Part shown: positions 6,928 through 14,700 of the stretch, one piece after another | How the letters are laid out: each line of letters begins with the position of its first letter | Position numbering within the stretch: position 1 is the stretch's first letter | From: Cyanobacteria bacterium RUI128 | GTDB lineage: Bacteria; Cyanobacteriota; Vampirovibrionia; Gastranaerophilales; Gastranaerophilaceae | NCBI GenBank assembly: GCA_024695725.1 | Contig: JAILHQ010000066.1 | Coordinates: 1-14,700 of the forward strand | Direction of reading: 5' to 3' | Length of the DNA stretch: 14,700 bases | Program-made: the position numbers and the translations under genes | The notes under the pieces: generated by a model | The model's input: only the letters and a program-made list of their open reading frames with translations | Databases searched by the model: none | What the model was told of the DNA's origin: nothing

Positions 6928-7432
6928 TAGAGTTTCTTAAAAGTGTTTCAATATCCTGATTCATAAGAGATCTTAAATCACCTTTGAGTTTAAAATATTC
7001 TGCAAATTTTGGGGTAGTTGCAACATTAAATGAACGGCCGTTTTTATCTCTTGTTTTTGAAACGAGCCCTTTTTCAACGAGTTCTGCAATATGTTCATAC
7101 GCGTTTGAACGGTATTCTTTTAAAACAGACTGACGGATAGGGCCTTTTAAGGCAATAACTGTAAGTGTTTTAAGAACGGGTTTTGATAATTCAACAGGGC
7201 AAAGTTTTTCAACAATATCCATGTGTTCTTCTTTCACCTGCAGGATATATCCGTTTTCGTCATCAATTTCTAATGCTCCGTCACGGGTTGCATAATCCAT
7301 AATCAAATCAAGCATTGCTTCTTCAACTGCTTCCAAATCTTCTGTTTCCAGAATTTCTGCAATGTCAGCTATCTGCAATACTCTTGCAGTCGTAAATAAT
7401 ACAGCTTCAACTCTTGATTTTAAACTAGGCAC
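6914..7432 (-). CDS. scpB: Segregation and condensation protein B
   Basis: Winged-helix kleisin partner of the Smc-ScpA complex, which compacts and segregates the chromosome. Seen: a first winged helix at about 5-75 (VEAVLFTT, ADIAEILE, ENGYILQV) and a second at about 80-150 (SKPVLKTLTVIALKGPIRQ, then AYEHIAELVEKGLV and NVATTPKFAEYFKL), the conserved ScpB core. At 172 aa it is somewhat shorter than common ScpB (about 180-200). The start is GTG at 7430-7432, whose G is also the last base of the scpA TAG, a 1-nt overlap; GAGGAG inside the end of scpA (7444-7449) is 11 nt away, so translation is coupled. The 3' end overlaps the convergent gene at 5017-6927 by 14 bp with no terminator hairpin visible between them. 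Confidence 0.92.
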   Translation of the reverse strand: MPSLKSRVEAVLFTTARVLQIADIAEILETEDLEAVEEAMLDLIMDYATRDGALEIDDENGYILQVKEEHMDIVEKLCPVELSKPVLKTLTVIALKGPIRQSVLKEYRSNAYEHIAELVEKGLVSKTRDKNGRSFNVATTPKFAEYFKLKGDLRSLMNQDIETLLRNSTTED

Positions 7433-8355
7433 TATTTGTTATACTCCTCAACATCTACATTATCGTGAAGATTAACTACATTATCAATAACTGAGCTAAC
7501 TTCATCCTGAACGGCATCTTTTACGATAAGTTCGTTTGTAATTTCTTCCGTTGTATCTTCGTCCTCATCCTTGTGTTGGTTTTTGACAACATACAAATCA
7601 CCGTAGAAGTTATCCTGTTGAATTGTGTAATCACCTTCAACAACAAGGAATAAAAGTGATATGTATGCTGTTACTCTGTCCAACCCCAAAAGGGTGAGTT
7701 CGTTTAATTCTATCTTATCCTCGCGGTTCAGAATTTCCGTAAGGTTATTTTTTAATATAGCGGCGCCGATTTTGTAATCTTCTTCGTGAGCAAGATTAAC
7801 CATATCAGCCGCTGTCAGATGCGCTAAATCGTTTCTTCTTCTTGCATTTTTTGCTCGTTTTTTAGCGTTTTCTATCTCAACTTTTTTATCAAGTTTTGCA
7901 TAAAATTCTAACTGTCTGACCAAATCTCTCAGGGTTACAACTCTGTTTCTGTTCAGTCTTACACTGGTTCTTCTCTGAAGAACTTCTTCAAAAGAGGCAA
8001 CATTGTTTGTCGGAACATAGTTTTCATACATTTCGTCATCAGGCATAAACCCGTCATCAAAATCGGCAGCCTGTTCTTCAGGTGGCAGGAATTGCATAGG
8101 GTCAAGTCCGTCCAAAATGTCAGACTTCATCTTTAGCAATATTGCTGCATACAATATTACACGGCTTGTATATCTAAGGTTTTGTGCCTTAGACTGGAAT
8201 ATGTGAGCCGAGAACATATCTGCAACTTCTACAATGTCTATCGCCCAAGGGTCAATCTTTCCCTGACGTACCATTGCTACAAGTACGTCTATCCCGTCAA
8301 ATTCCCCTCTTTCGTTTTTTGTAATCCCTTCAAAATCTAAATAATTTAATGACAT
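7432..8355 (-). CDS. scpA: Segregation and condensation protein A (kleisin)
   Basis: Kleisin that closes the Smc ring and binds ScpB. Seen: N-terminal Smc-neck-binding region with GIDVLVAMVRQGKIDPW at 21-37 and IVEVADMF at 41-48, a helix ILYAAILLKMKSDIL at 67-81, a central acidic linker (about 92-120), a basic helical stretch (KKRAKNARRRND at 165-176) and the C-terminal winged helix at about 215-257 (RVTAYISLLFLVVEG, FYGDLYVV). The IDPW form of the N-terminus resembles cyanobacterial and archaeal ScpA. At 307 aa it is longer than usual (about 240-270), mainly because of the acidic linker and an acidic tail (259-307) after the point where ScpA normally ends. ATG start with AGAGG at 8360-8364, 4 nt away. 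It lies 45 nt downstream of smc. Confidence 0.92.
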   Translation of the reverse strand: MSLNYLDFEGITKNERGEFDGIDVLVAMVRQGKIDPWAIDIVEVADMFSAHIFQSKAQNLRYTSRVILYAAILLKMKSDILDGLDPMQFLPPEEQAADFDDGFMPDDEMYENYVPTNNVASFEEVLQRRTSVRLNRNRVVTLRDLVRQLEFYAKLDKKVEIENAKKRAKNARRRNDLAHLTAADMVNLAHEEDYKIGAAILKNNLTEILNREDKIELNELTLLGLDRVTAYISLLFLVVEGDYTIQQDNFYGDLYVVKNQHKDEDEDTTEEITNELIVKDAVQDEVSSVIDNVVNLHDNVDVEEYNK

Positions 8356-8400
8356 TTTTCCTCTTTTACTATCTTTCCTATCTTCCCAAGTTAACTTTTT

Positions 8401-11400
8401 TTATACAGGAACCTCCTGTTTGTGGTTAGTAACCCCTGATACAAGAGATTTACCCTTTTCTTTTTGGGTTACCCCGATTGATCTGTCAGACACATCAATC
8501 ATTGGTTTTCTGTGGCTTACTACTACAAACTGTATTTGTTTTGACTGTGTTTGTACCATATCTGCCAACTTATCAATGTTCATTGGGTCCAGTGCAGCAT
8601 CAATCTCGTCTAAAGCGTAGAACGGTGCAGGGGTGTAGTGCTGAATAGCGAATACCAATGCACTCGCAGCTACTGATTTCTCTCCTCCCGACAGACCTTT
8701 GAGTTTTACTTTTGGCTTATCTCCCGGTTTAGCCTCAATATCAAGTCCTCCTGCAAACGGATCTTGTTCGTTTTCAAGTATTAACGAACCTTCCCCTCCG
8801 GATAATTTGTGATATATTTCTTTGAAGTTCGCATTGATGTTATCATAAGTTGTCATAAATGCTTCCTTCTTCAACTGTTCATATCCGTTCATTCTGTTCA
8901 GGATTTCTTGTCGTTCTTTTGTCAAAGTATCTATTTTTTCTTTTAATTCTTTTTCTCTTTTTGAAACTTCTTCAAACTGAGCAATAGCGTTCATATTAAC
9001 GGCACCCAAGTCGTCCATTCTCTTAGCGAGTCTTTGAATTTTTGCGTTAAGTTCGTCTATGGACATCTTAACAGGTTCAAGTTTTTCTATTTCAACTCCC
9101 GCATCAATTAAATCTTGTCTTGCTACCTCAAGTTGAGGTTCAATCTCTCTGCGGCGTGCTTTAAATGATTCGATTTGTTCCGCTATATCTTCCAGCTCTT
9201 TTGCTTTTACTCCCTGTTCGGTTTGTAAATTAACCAGCTGTTCATTTATCTCATCACGTTTTTTAAGTAAATCGCCGAGTTTTTCCTGAATTTCTTTTAC
9301 CTGAGCTTCGTATTCTTCAAGTTTTTCTTTTTGAGTTGTAATATCTGATTGGAAAAGTTTGATATTCTTTTCAGATTCTTTGATATCCGCTTCTGATTTT
9401 TGGATAGCTTCTTTATTATTTTCTATTGCGTTGTTATAGAAAGTTATTTCCATATTGTGAGATTGGATTTCATTTTCATAACCAAGTTTTTTAGAATTTA
9501 ATCTTGAGATTTCTTCATCTATTCCCTGAGTTAATTCTTTTAGTTTCTGCAGGTCGCTATTGTCTAAAAGATCTTCAATCTCTTTCATTTTTTCCTGAAG
9601 TTTCAGAATTTCTTCGCTCAGATTAACATTTTGTTCTTCCAGCTTATCGAGTTCTTTTGTGATTCTTTCAATTTCCGGCTGAGAAAGTTTAATGTATTCC
9701 TGGTTTTGGGTATAAGTTGTTTTTGAAGTTTCAAATGTATTAACCAAAGATTTCAGCTCAATATTTGCCTTAGTCGATTCGTTCAAGGCATTAGAATAAT
9801 CTTCTCTTGCTTTTTGGCGTTTCTCTTCCAAATCTTTTTTCTTTTTGAGGGCAGATTTATATTTTTCTTCCATTTCAGCGAGGCGTTTTTTGAACTTTTC
9901 AAGTTCTCCGTCTTCGTCATTTACAGAGAATTTTAGCGTGTTTTGGATTTTACTTCCGCCTGTCATGGCACCTGTTTTTTCGTAAAGTGTGCCTTCAAGG
10001 GTAACCATTCTGTATTTACCCTGTAATTTTTTAGCAACACGGTCGGCTTCAACGATAATAGTATCACCTACCGCATAGAAGAAGGCATCAAGGTAAATGT
10101 CATCAAAATCGATTAAGTTTATTGCGTAGTCGATGACTCCGTTATCTTTTGGCAGGTTTAAGCTTGTCGGTGCTTTTCTTATTTTACTCATCGGGATACA
10201 GGTTACACGACCTGCGCCTGATGAACGAACAATTTCAAACACGGTTGTTGCATCATCAGGGGTATCTACAACAATATGAGCCATTCTTGCCCCAACTGCA
10301 ACTTCAAGCGCGGTTGCATATTCTTTATCAACATTACCTAATTGATAAAGCGGTGCGTGTACCCCGTCTAAGTGTGCATTTTCTATTGTTTGGATTGCTC
10401 TGTTTCCGCTCGATTGTTCTCTTGCATTCTGGTCTGCTTCCAGTCTGAACACTTGGCGTCTTGCTGCCTGAACATCATGTTCTAAATCAGCAATTTCGTT
10501 TTCAAGGTTTTCAAGGTCATGAATTGCATTTTGTTGAATGATTTTTGCATCATTCTGTTCTTTTGTCAGCTGTTCTATTTGCAGATTCAAAGAGTCTTTT
10601 TTATCGTCAAAGGCAAGCTTTAACTTATCGTAGTTTTCCATACTCTTTTGAGCAGCAGCCACTTTTTCATTAATAGTTTTGAGCTCTGTTTCAAGAGGTA
10701 TTTGTTTTTTAAATAAAGAATTTTCTTTTTCTTTTAAAGCATCAAATTCTTTTCTCAAATCCTCTCTTTTTTTGACCTGTTGGTTAACATCATCGTTGAT
10801 ACCCATTAAATCTTGCGTTATACGTTCTTTTTCGGCGCGTTGTTTTGAGAGTTCATCTTCAATTACTTTTATATCAAGTTCTCTTGAATGGATATTTTGT
10901 TTAGCGATTTCAATTTTTGAAGTATTTTGTTCGATACCGTTATTTGCATTTTCTATTGTTTTCTTTTTGTCCTGAACAGTTTTTTCTTCATAGTTAATAG
11001 CATTTTCTTTTCTTGCTATTTCGCCCTTACATTCTTCAACTGTTTTCTGCATATCAATAAGGTTTTGTTCGCCTTTTTCTCTTACGGTTTTTGCAGCTTC
11101 TTCATACTGTTCTTTTACGAGTTTAATTCTTTCATCCAAATCTTTTGCTTTTACTTTTTCCTGTTTTTCTTTCTTTTGGAAGTTAAGAATGTTTGTGTGG
11201 GCTTGTTCCAGTTTTGTTTTTATATCAAAGAAACGAACGGTATTAACCTGACTTTCGAGTCCGGTTTTTTCGTCCTTAAGTTTTTGATATTTCAGGGCAA
11301 CTTCTTTTTCTTCTTTTAACTGGTCAAGCCTGGTTTCAACCTCTCCAAGCATAATGTTAGAGTTTTTAACACTGACTTCAACCGCATCAAGTTTATCTTT

Positions 11401-11919
11401 TGCCTGATTTATCTGTCTTGTCCAGTCGCTTACACCGGCTATTTCGTCAATAATCTTACGGCGTTCATTATCAGTAACGCTGATGATACTTGTGATATCA
11501 CCTTGCATAACAACATTATAGCTGTTCGGGGTAACGTTATATTTTTCAAGTTCAATCATAACATCAGTGTGGGTTGTAACCTTATCGTTCAGATAATACA
11601 CACTATTGTAAGTTTTGGTAGTCGGGGATTTTTTTATTTTTCTCGCAATACTTAGTTCTGAGCCGTTTTCACAATCACCAAAGATAACCTTTACATAGGC
11701 TTCGTTTCTTTTTGTGTAAATGGATACCAAATCTTCAATTTTTTCGGCACGTAAACTTCTCGCCTGCTGCAAACCTAAAGCGAACAACACTGCATCAATG
11801 ATGTTGCTCTTTCCTGATCCGTTAGGACCTACGATAGTTGTGAATCCTTTTAGTAAAGGGATATCCACCTTTGTAGCAAACGACTTAAAGTTGTCGATTT
11901 CTATTTGTTTGATATACAT
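8401..11919 (-). CDS. smc: Chromosome segregation ATPase Smc
   Basis: Long coiled-coil ATPase forming the V-shaped dimer of bacterial condensin. Numbered from the ATG at 11919 (1172 aa): Walker A GPNGSGKS at 31-38, Q-loop region MQGDI near 140, first coiled coil about 165-500, hinge about 505-665 (HAPLYQLG, VGARMAHIVVD, GAMTGGSK), second coiled coil to about 1010, then LSGGEK at 1076-1081 (ABC signature), Walker B FYALDE at 1100-1105, D-loop ALDP at 1109-1112 and the switch histidine at 1136. Everything needed for ATPase activity is present. A longer reading from TTG at 11931 is possible, but MYIKQIEIDNFKSF is the usual Smc N-terminus and GGGAAG lies just upstream of this ATG. First gene of smc-scpA-scpB, behind its own promoter. 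Confidence 0.96.
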   Translation of the reverse strand: MYIKQIEIDNFKSFATKVDIPLLKGFTTIVGPNGSGKSNIIDAVLFALGLQQARSLRAEKIEDLVSIYTKRNEAYVKVIFGDCENGSELSIARKIKKSPTTKTYNSVYYLNDKVTTHTDVMIELEKYNVTPNSYNVVMQGDITSIISVTDNERRKIIDEIAGVSDWTRQINQAKDKLDAVEVSVKNSNIMLGEVETRLDQLKEEKEVALKYQKLKDEKTGLESQVNTVRFFDIKTKLEQAHTNILNFQKKEKQEKVKAKDLDERIKLVKEQYEEAAKTVREKGEQNLIDMQKTVEECKGEIARKENAINYEEKTVQDKKKTIENANNGIEQNTSKIEIAKQNIHSRELDIKVIEDELSKQRAEKERITQDLMGINDDVNQQVKKREDLRKEFDALKEKENSLFKKQIPLETELKTINEKVAAAQKSMENYDKLKLAFDDKKDSLNLQIEQLTKEQNDAKIIQQNAIHDLENLENEIADLEHDVQAARRQVFRLEADQNAREQSSGNRAIQTIENAHLDGVHAPLYQLGNVDKEYATALEVAVGARMAHIVVDTPDDATTVFEIVRSSGAGRVTCIPMSKIRKAPTSLNLPKDNGVIDYAINLIDFDDIYLDAFFYAVGDTIIVEADRVAKKLQGKYRMVTLEGTLYEKTGAMTGGSKIQNTLKFSVNDEDGELEKFKKRLAEMEEKYKSALKKKKDLEEKRQKAREDYSNALNESTKANIELKSLVNTFETSKTTYTQNQEYIKLSQPEIERITKELDKLEEQNVNLSEEILKLQEKMKEIEDLLDNSDLQKLKELTQGIDEEISRLNSKKLGYENEIQSHNMEITFYNNAIENNKEAIQKSEADIKESEKNIKLFQSDITTQKEKLEEYEAQVKEIQEKLGDLLKKRDEINEQLVNLQTEQGVKAKELEDIAEQIESFKARRREIEPQLEVARQDLIDAGVEIEKLEPVKMSIDELNAKIQRLAKRMDDLGAVNMNAIAQFEEVSKREKELKEKIDTLTKERQEILNRMNGYEQLKKEAFMTTYDNINANFKEIYHKLSGGEGSLILENEQDPFAGGLDIEAKPGDKPKVKLKGLSGGEKSVAASALVFAIQHYTPAPFYALDEIDAALDPMNIDKLADMVQTQSKQIQFVVVSHRKPMIDVSDRSIGVTQKEKGKSLVSGVTNHKQEVPV

Positions 11920-11947
11920 ATAACTTCCCAAAACTACGCTATTTTAT

Positions 11948-11977
11948 AATATAACCCTAAACAAAAAGGCATGTCAA
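11948..11977 (-). promoter_or_regulatory. Promoter of the smc-scpA-scpB operon
   Basis: Minus strand: perfect -35 TTGACA (11977-11972), 18-nt spacer, -10 TATATT (11953-11948; TTATAT one base earlier gives a 17-nt spacer). Transcription would start near 11941, about 20 nt before the smc ATG. This is the best sigma70-type promoter in the window and supports the 11919 start. Confidence 0.7.
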
Positions 11978-12076
11978 AAATTTTTCGGAAATTTAACATT
12001 AAACTTAATAATATTTGATATTCTTTCAGAAATAATTAAATGACTATTGGCAGATGAGTCAGAAGAAAATATGTTT

Positions 12077-12081
12077 GGAGG
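12077..12081 (+). promoter_or_regulatory. Strong Shine-Dalgarno upstream of the adhesin gene
   Basis: GGAGG followed by 9 nt and then TTG at 12091. It lies 65 nt before the adhesin ATG, too far to serve it directly, and the adhesin ATG has no Shine-Dalgarno of its own. It therefore points to translation of the short leader frame starting at 12091. I see no convincing promoter in the AT-rich gap 11978-12070; TTGATA at 12015-12020 lacks a good -10 partner. Confidence 0.55.
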
Positions 12082-12090
12082 TATTATTAT

Positions 12091-12150
12091 TTGGAAATAA
12101 AATCTCTAAAAATCATCCGTTTAGATTATGACATGTTGAACAAAATATGA
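12091..12150 (+). CDS. Possible 19-aa leader peptide coupled to the adhesin
   Basis: Short frame starting at TTG 12091, reading MEIKSLKIIRLDYDMLNKI and ending at TGA 12148-12150. It has a strong GGAGG at a good distance (9 nt), and its stop overlaps the adhesin start as ATGA (ATG 12147-12149, TGA 12148-12150), the classical layout for translational coupling. The adhesin ATG has no Shine-Dalgarno of its own. The peptide has no run of one amino acid suggestive of attenuation. It could also be a remnant or chance; its reality rests on the ribosome site and the overlap. Confidence 0.45.
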   Translation: MEIKSLKIIRLDYDMLNKI

Positions 12151-14700
12151 AACAATATCATTGGAATTTAGTATTTACTGAATTTCGGGGAAATTTAAGA
12201 GTTGCTACAAGGTTAAAATTGAATAAGATTAATTTGGGGAAATTTAGCATAATTTTTCGTATGCTGCTTTTATCAGGTTTAATAGTCTGTGCTTGCAGCT
12301 CTTTTTCCTATGCAGAAGAAGTCCAACCTGTCCAACCGACTATCAAAGAACTTAACCAAACCGTAGGCACTCGTGAATATAACTTTGCTCCTGATGAAAA
12401 TGTAAATATAGATTCAAACCTTGGAACGACTTATGCAGGCGTATTCTCTGTAAAAGGGCTTGATAAGTCAAGCAACAGTATTCTTTTTAACCAATTTTCA
12501 GGTTTTTCTGTGAGTCAGCTCCAGACAACTCTTAATATTTCCAATCTGACAATAAAAGATGCGCTTTCGACCGTTGGTTCGGTCATATATAACACAGCAA
12601 CCGATGCATCAATTACCCTTAATAATATCAATTTAGAAAGCAACTCATCTCTATCACAAAATGATGTATACGGCGGTGCTATATATTCAAGAGGGAAACT
12701 AACCCTCATAAATACGAACCTTACGGGTAACTCTGCAAAGAGTACGGGGGCATCAACAATTGCACGAGGTGGTGCAATATATTCCCGTGGCGATGTTGAT
12801 TATGTTGCGGACGGTGAGAATGTCGAGATTTCAGGTAACTACACCGAAGATTCCGTAAACGGAAAAAAGGACAATGCTGTATATATGGCAAGTTCTTCCG
12901 CGACTTTAACTATGAGTGCAAAAAATGGCGGGAATATTAATCTTCAAAACGATATTGACGGTATAAATGGGTACAATGTCGTTCTGACAGGTGACGGCAC
13001 AGGACAGATTGATATGTCCGGCTCAATTGAGCATGCGGATATTTCCGCATCAAATGTGAACATCAGTTTTTCTGACGGTCAGACAACTGATCATACTCTT
13101 GATAATTTAACCATCGGAGACGAGGTTAATTTTATCATTGATGCTGATTTTACAAACGAAAAAGCTGATACCCTGAGTTCCGAAAACGGAACAGGCACAA
13201 TGAATATTTCGGATATGAACATAATCGGTGCGCCGACAGGTGATACCGCAAAAGTTCAGGTGCTTAAAAATGCAGGAAATATTACACTTAATATTGATAA
13301 ACTCTTAGAAAATGTTTCTTCTGAAGTTATGCCGACTATGTACAACAATTCAATTTTAGCCGACGCCGTAGAACTGGCAACAACTACTGTCGATAATGAC
13401 AGTATTTCCATTACCGGGATGAAAGATGTTCTCTACGAAATGATTAAAGACAGAGAACCTATGCACATGATTAAAAACTTTATCTTCAGAACAAATACGG
13501 CGTATACTCTTAATCAGGATTTACCTGAAACTCCGCAGGAATCTATATTATCTATTTATAATATATCAGGTTCGGATTACGGGGTTATCAACGCGAACGG
13601 ACATTCAATGTTCAAACTCAAAAACCCGATTACGAGTGTTTATCTGAGAGATATAGTTGTTCAGAATGCTTCAACTGACGGTGAGGGTTCTGTAGCGTAT
13701 CTTGAAAACAACTCTGCATCATTTGCAACGGATAATGCAATAATTCAAAACAACACATCAGCAGGTAACGGTGGTGCAATTTACGCAAAAAGCGGTACAG
13801 TTACAATGAACGATTCCGTATTTACAGGAAACTCTTCAGGCGGTGACGGTGGTGCAATGTATGTTACCGATGATTCAACCGTCGAGCTTCTGAATGTTGA
13901 TTTTAAAGATAACACTGCAGCAGGTAACGGTGGTGCTATTTATGCAAACAAAGATATTTCAATCACTGCAAGAGATGGTTCAGTTACTTTTGAAGGTAAC
14001 ACCGCAAACGGTGAGAATAACGGTATTTATGTAGGGAATGCCGGTGCAACCGTTACTTTGAGTGCGGAAGATAACGGAGAGATTAACCTTAACGATAAAA
14101 TTTCAGGTGCAGAATTTGGTTATGGGGTAAACATTACGGGTACCCAAAACGGAGAAGTAAATTTAAACAATACAATAACGGATGCAACAGTTACATTAAG
14201 TGAAACAACCCTCAATATGGCACATGATGATTTGATGACCGGTGATAATTTCAATGCACAGGGCGGTACACTTAATATGATTAATAATGAAATCGGTAAT
14301 GCTAATTTCAATACCATGACAACAGGCGGCAAGACAAATGTCAGAGTAGATGTCAATCTCGAAGACAAAGTCATGGACAGAGTAAATGCAAATAATTATG
14401 AAAACATAAACGGTACAATAAATGTCAGCAAAATGAACCTCATCAGGGATACGAAACGCAAGGTAACGAGAGTATTCTTTGCAGATGACCCGTTGAAGAA
14501 AAATGTAACTACATCAGTTAAGACAGTATATTCAAGGGTTTATAAATATGTAGTAAGATACGATAAATCTGACGGTTACTTTATCTTCGGCCGAGGCGGC
14601 GGCGGAGGCGGCGGCGACTTCGACGATTACAACCCTTCTTTATATACGGGTAATGTCGCTCAGCACATAGCACATATGAATATGCTTTGGAGAATACTTA
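12147..14700 (+). CDS. Pmp-like beta-helix adhesin/autotransporter (right end open)
   Basis: Large surface protein, open for 851 codons to the window edge with no stop. Seen: a long signal region of about 56 residues, with a polar/aromatic extension (1-32, MKQYHWNLVFTEFRGNLRVA) like the extended signal peptides of autotransporters, then a hydrophobic core (about 33-50) and a likely cleavage after SYA at 54-56. The passenger is Asn/Thr/Ser/Gly-rich with Pmp-type repeats: GGAIY at 176-180, 208-212, 542-546 and 595-599, GGAMY at 568-572, and FxxN at 559-562, 586-589 and 615-618. These GGAI/FxxN pairs mark chlamydial polymorphic membrane proteins and related beta-helix adhesins. A polyglycine linker (817-823) precedes NPSLYTGNVAQ, which resembles the approach to a C-terminal autotransporter barrel lying beyond the window. 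Predicted to be exported by Sec and displayed on the outer membrane; the ligand is unknown. No Shine-Dalgarno precedes the ATG; see the leader frame. Confidence 0.8.
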   Translation, partial: MKQYHWNLVFTEFRGNLRVATRLKLNKINLGKFSIIFRMLLLSGLIVCACSSFSYAEEVQPVQPTIKELNQTVGTREYNFAPDENVNIDSNLGTTYAGVFSVKGLDKSSNSILFNQFSGFSVSQLQTTLNISNLTIKDALSTVGSVIYNTATDASITLNNINLESNSSLSQNDVYGGAIYSRGKLTLINTNLTGNSAKSTGASTIARGGAIYSRGDVDYVADGENVEISGNYTEDSVNGKKDNAVYMASSSATLTMSAKNGGNINLQNDIDGINGYNVVLTGDGTGQIDMSGSIEHADISASNVNISFSDGQTTDHTLDNLTIGDEVNFIIDADFTNEKADTLSSENGTGTMNISDMNIIGAPTGDTAKVQVLKNAGNITLNIDKLLENVSSEVMPTMYNNSILADAVELATTTVDNDSISITGMKDVLYEMIKDREPMHMIKNFIFRTNTAYTLNQDLPETPQESILSIYNISGSDYGVINANGHSMFKLKNPITSVYLRDIVVQNASTDGEGSVAYLENNSASFATDNAIIQNNTSAGNGGAIYAKSGTVTMNDSVFTGNSSGGDGGAMYVTDDSTVELLNVDFKDNTAAGNGGAIYANKDISITARDGSVTFEGNTANGENNGIYVGNAGATVTLSAEDNGEINLNDKISGAEFGYGVNITGTQNGEVNLNNTITDATVTLSETTLNMAHDDLMTGDNFNAQGGTLNMINNEIGNANFNTMTTGGKTNVRVDVNLEDKVMDRVNANNYENINGTINVSKMNLIRDTKRKVTRVFFADDPLKKNVTTSVKTVYSRVYKYVVRYDKSDGYFIFGRGGGGGGGDFDDYNPSLYTGNVAQHIAHMNMLWRIL
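13761..14000 (+). repeat. 53-residue tandem repeat in the adhesin passenger
   Basis: The 17-nt sequence GCAGGTAACGGTGGTGC occurs at 13761-13777 and 13920-13936, exactly 159 nt (53 codons) apart and in frame. Each unit begins AGNGGAIYA. The first holds two GGA(I/M)Y-FxxN half-units of 26-27 residues; the second keeps GGAIY and FEGN and then diverges after about 14000. This is the repeated rung pattern of a beta-helix. Confidence 0.7.
14589..14615 (+). other. GC-rich polyglycine linker in the adhesin
   Basis: Codes for G815, R816 and seven glycines (817-823), mostly as GGC codons, followed by an acidic DFDDY segment. It lies between the passenger and the predicted barrel start and is strikingly GC-rich against its AT-rich surroundings. 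Probably a flexible hinge. Confidence 0.6.

Noticed and set aside
10149..11319. Several plus-strand frames of 98-130 codons opposite smc, one very rich in Phe
   Set aside because: Antisense to the coiled-coil regions of smc; the Phe/Ser-rich composition is what antisense of Lys/Glu-rich codons gives.
11920..11931. Longer smc reading from TTG at 11931
   Set aside because: It would add only four residues (MGSY) before the usual Smc N-terminus MYIKQIE and would begin inside the likely ribosome site of the ATG at 11919.
12071..12100. Alternative short frame MFGGIIIWK upstream of the adhesin
   Set aside because: Its ATG lies before the GGAGG and has no ribosome site; the TTG frame at 12091 fits the Shine-Dalgarno and the ATGA overlap better.
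12515..12709. Minus-strand frame opposite the adhesin (also 14120-14374)
   Set aside because: The opposite strand is a continuous 851-codon frame with recognisable Pmp motifs and a signal peptide; these are shadows.

Overview
The window (14.7 kb, visibly AT-rich, tightly packed) carries ordinary housekeeping genes of a bacterium with a Gram-negative type envelope, plus two less ordinary proteins. My best guess is a non-photosynthetic gut cyanobacterium (Melainabacteria/Vampirovibrionia, Gastranaerophilales-like). The grounds are a ScpA N-terminus of the IDPW type that I associate with cyanobacteria (and archaea) rather than Firmicutes, an N-terminal VSFTG motif in one orphan protein that I have seen in proteins of such gut lineages, and an autotransporter-like adhesin that implies an outer membrane. 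This placement is inference from memory.

Layout, left to right. (1) 1-842: a uridine-kinase-family P-loop kinase on the plus strand (open to the left edge), ending in a perfect 14-bp bidirectional terminator. (2) 836-2892, minus strand: a small membrane-anchored or secreted hypothetical protein, prmA (ribosomal protein L11 methyltransferase) and a secreted seven-TPR protein, probably co-transcribed and converging on the kinase. (3) 2929-4824, minus strand: accD-accA, the two carboxyltransferase subunits of acetyl-CoA carboxylase, followed by an intrinsic terminator. The accD leader has a strong Shine-Dalgarno placed 29 nt from the start, with a small hairpin between. (4) 5017-6927, plus strand: a 636-residue protein of unknown function with a phosphoribosyltransferase-like VFVDDCTITG motif. 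(5) 6914-11919, minus strand: smc-scpA-scpB, the complete condensin complex as one operon behind a near-consensus sigma70-type promoter; scpB overlaps the end of the orphan gene by 14 bp. (6) 12077-14700, plus strand: a possible 19-codon leader peptide with a strong Shine-Dalgarno whose stop overlaps (ATGA) the start of a large Pmp-like beta-helix adhesin/autotransporter, which runs off the right edge still open after 851 codons.

Working together: accD/accA commit acetyl-CoA to fatty acids, Smc/ScpA/ScpB compact and segregate the chromosome, PrmA modifies the ribosome and the kinase probably salvages pyrimidine nucleosides. The points most worth a second look are the PRTase-like orphan, the leader-peptide/adhesin arrangement and the accD leader. 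I see no tRNA, rRNA, CRISPR array, insertion sequence or attachment site, and no gene-free stretch longer than about 200 bases.
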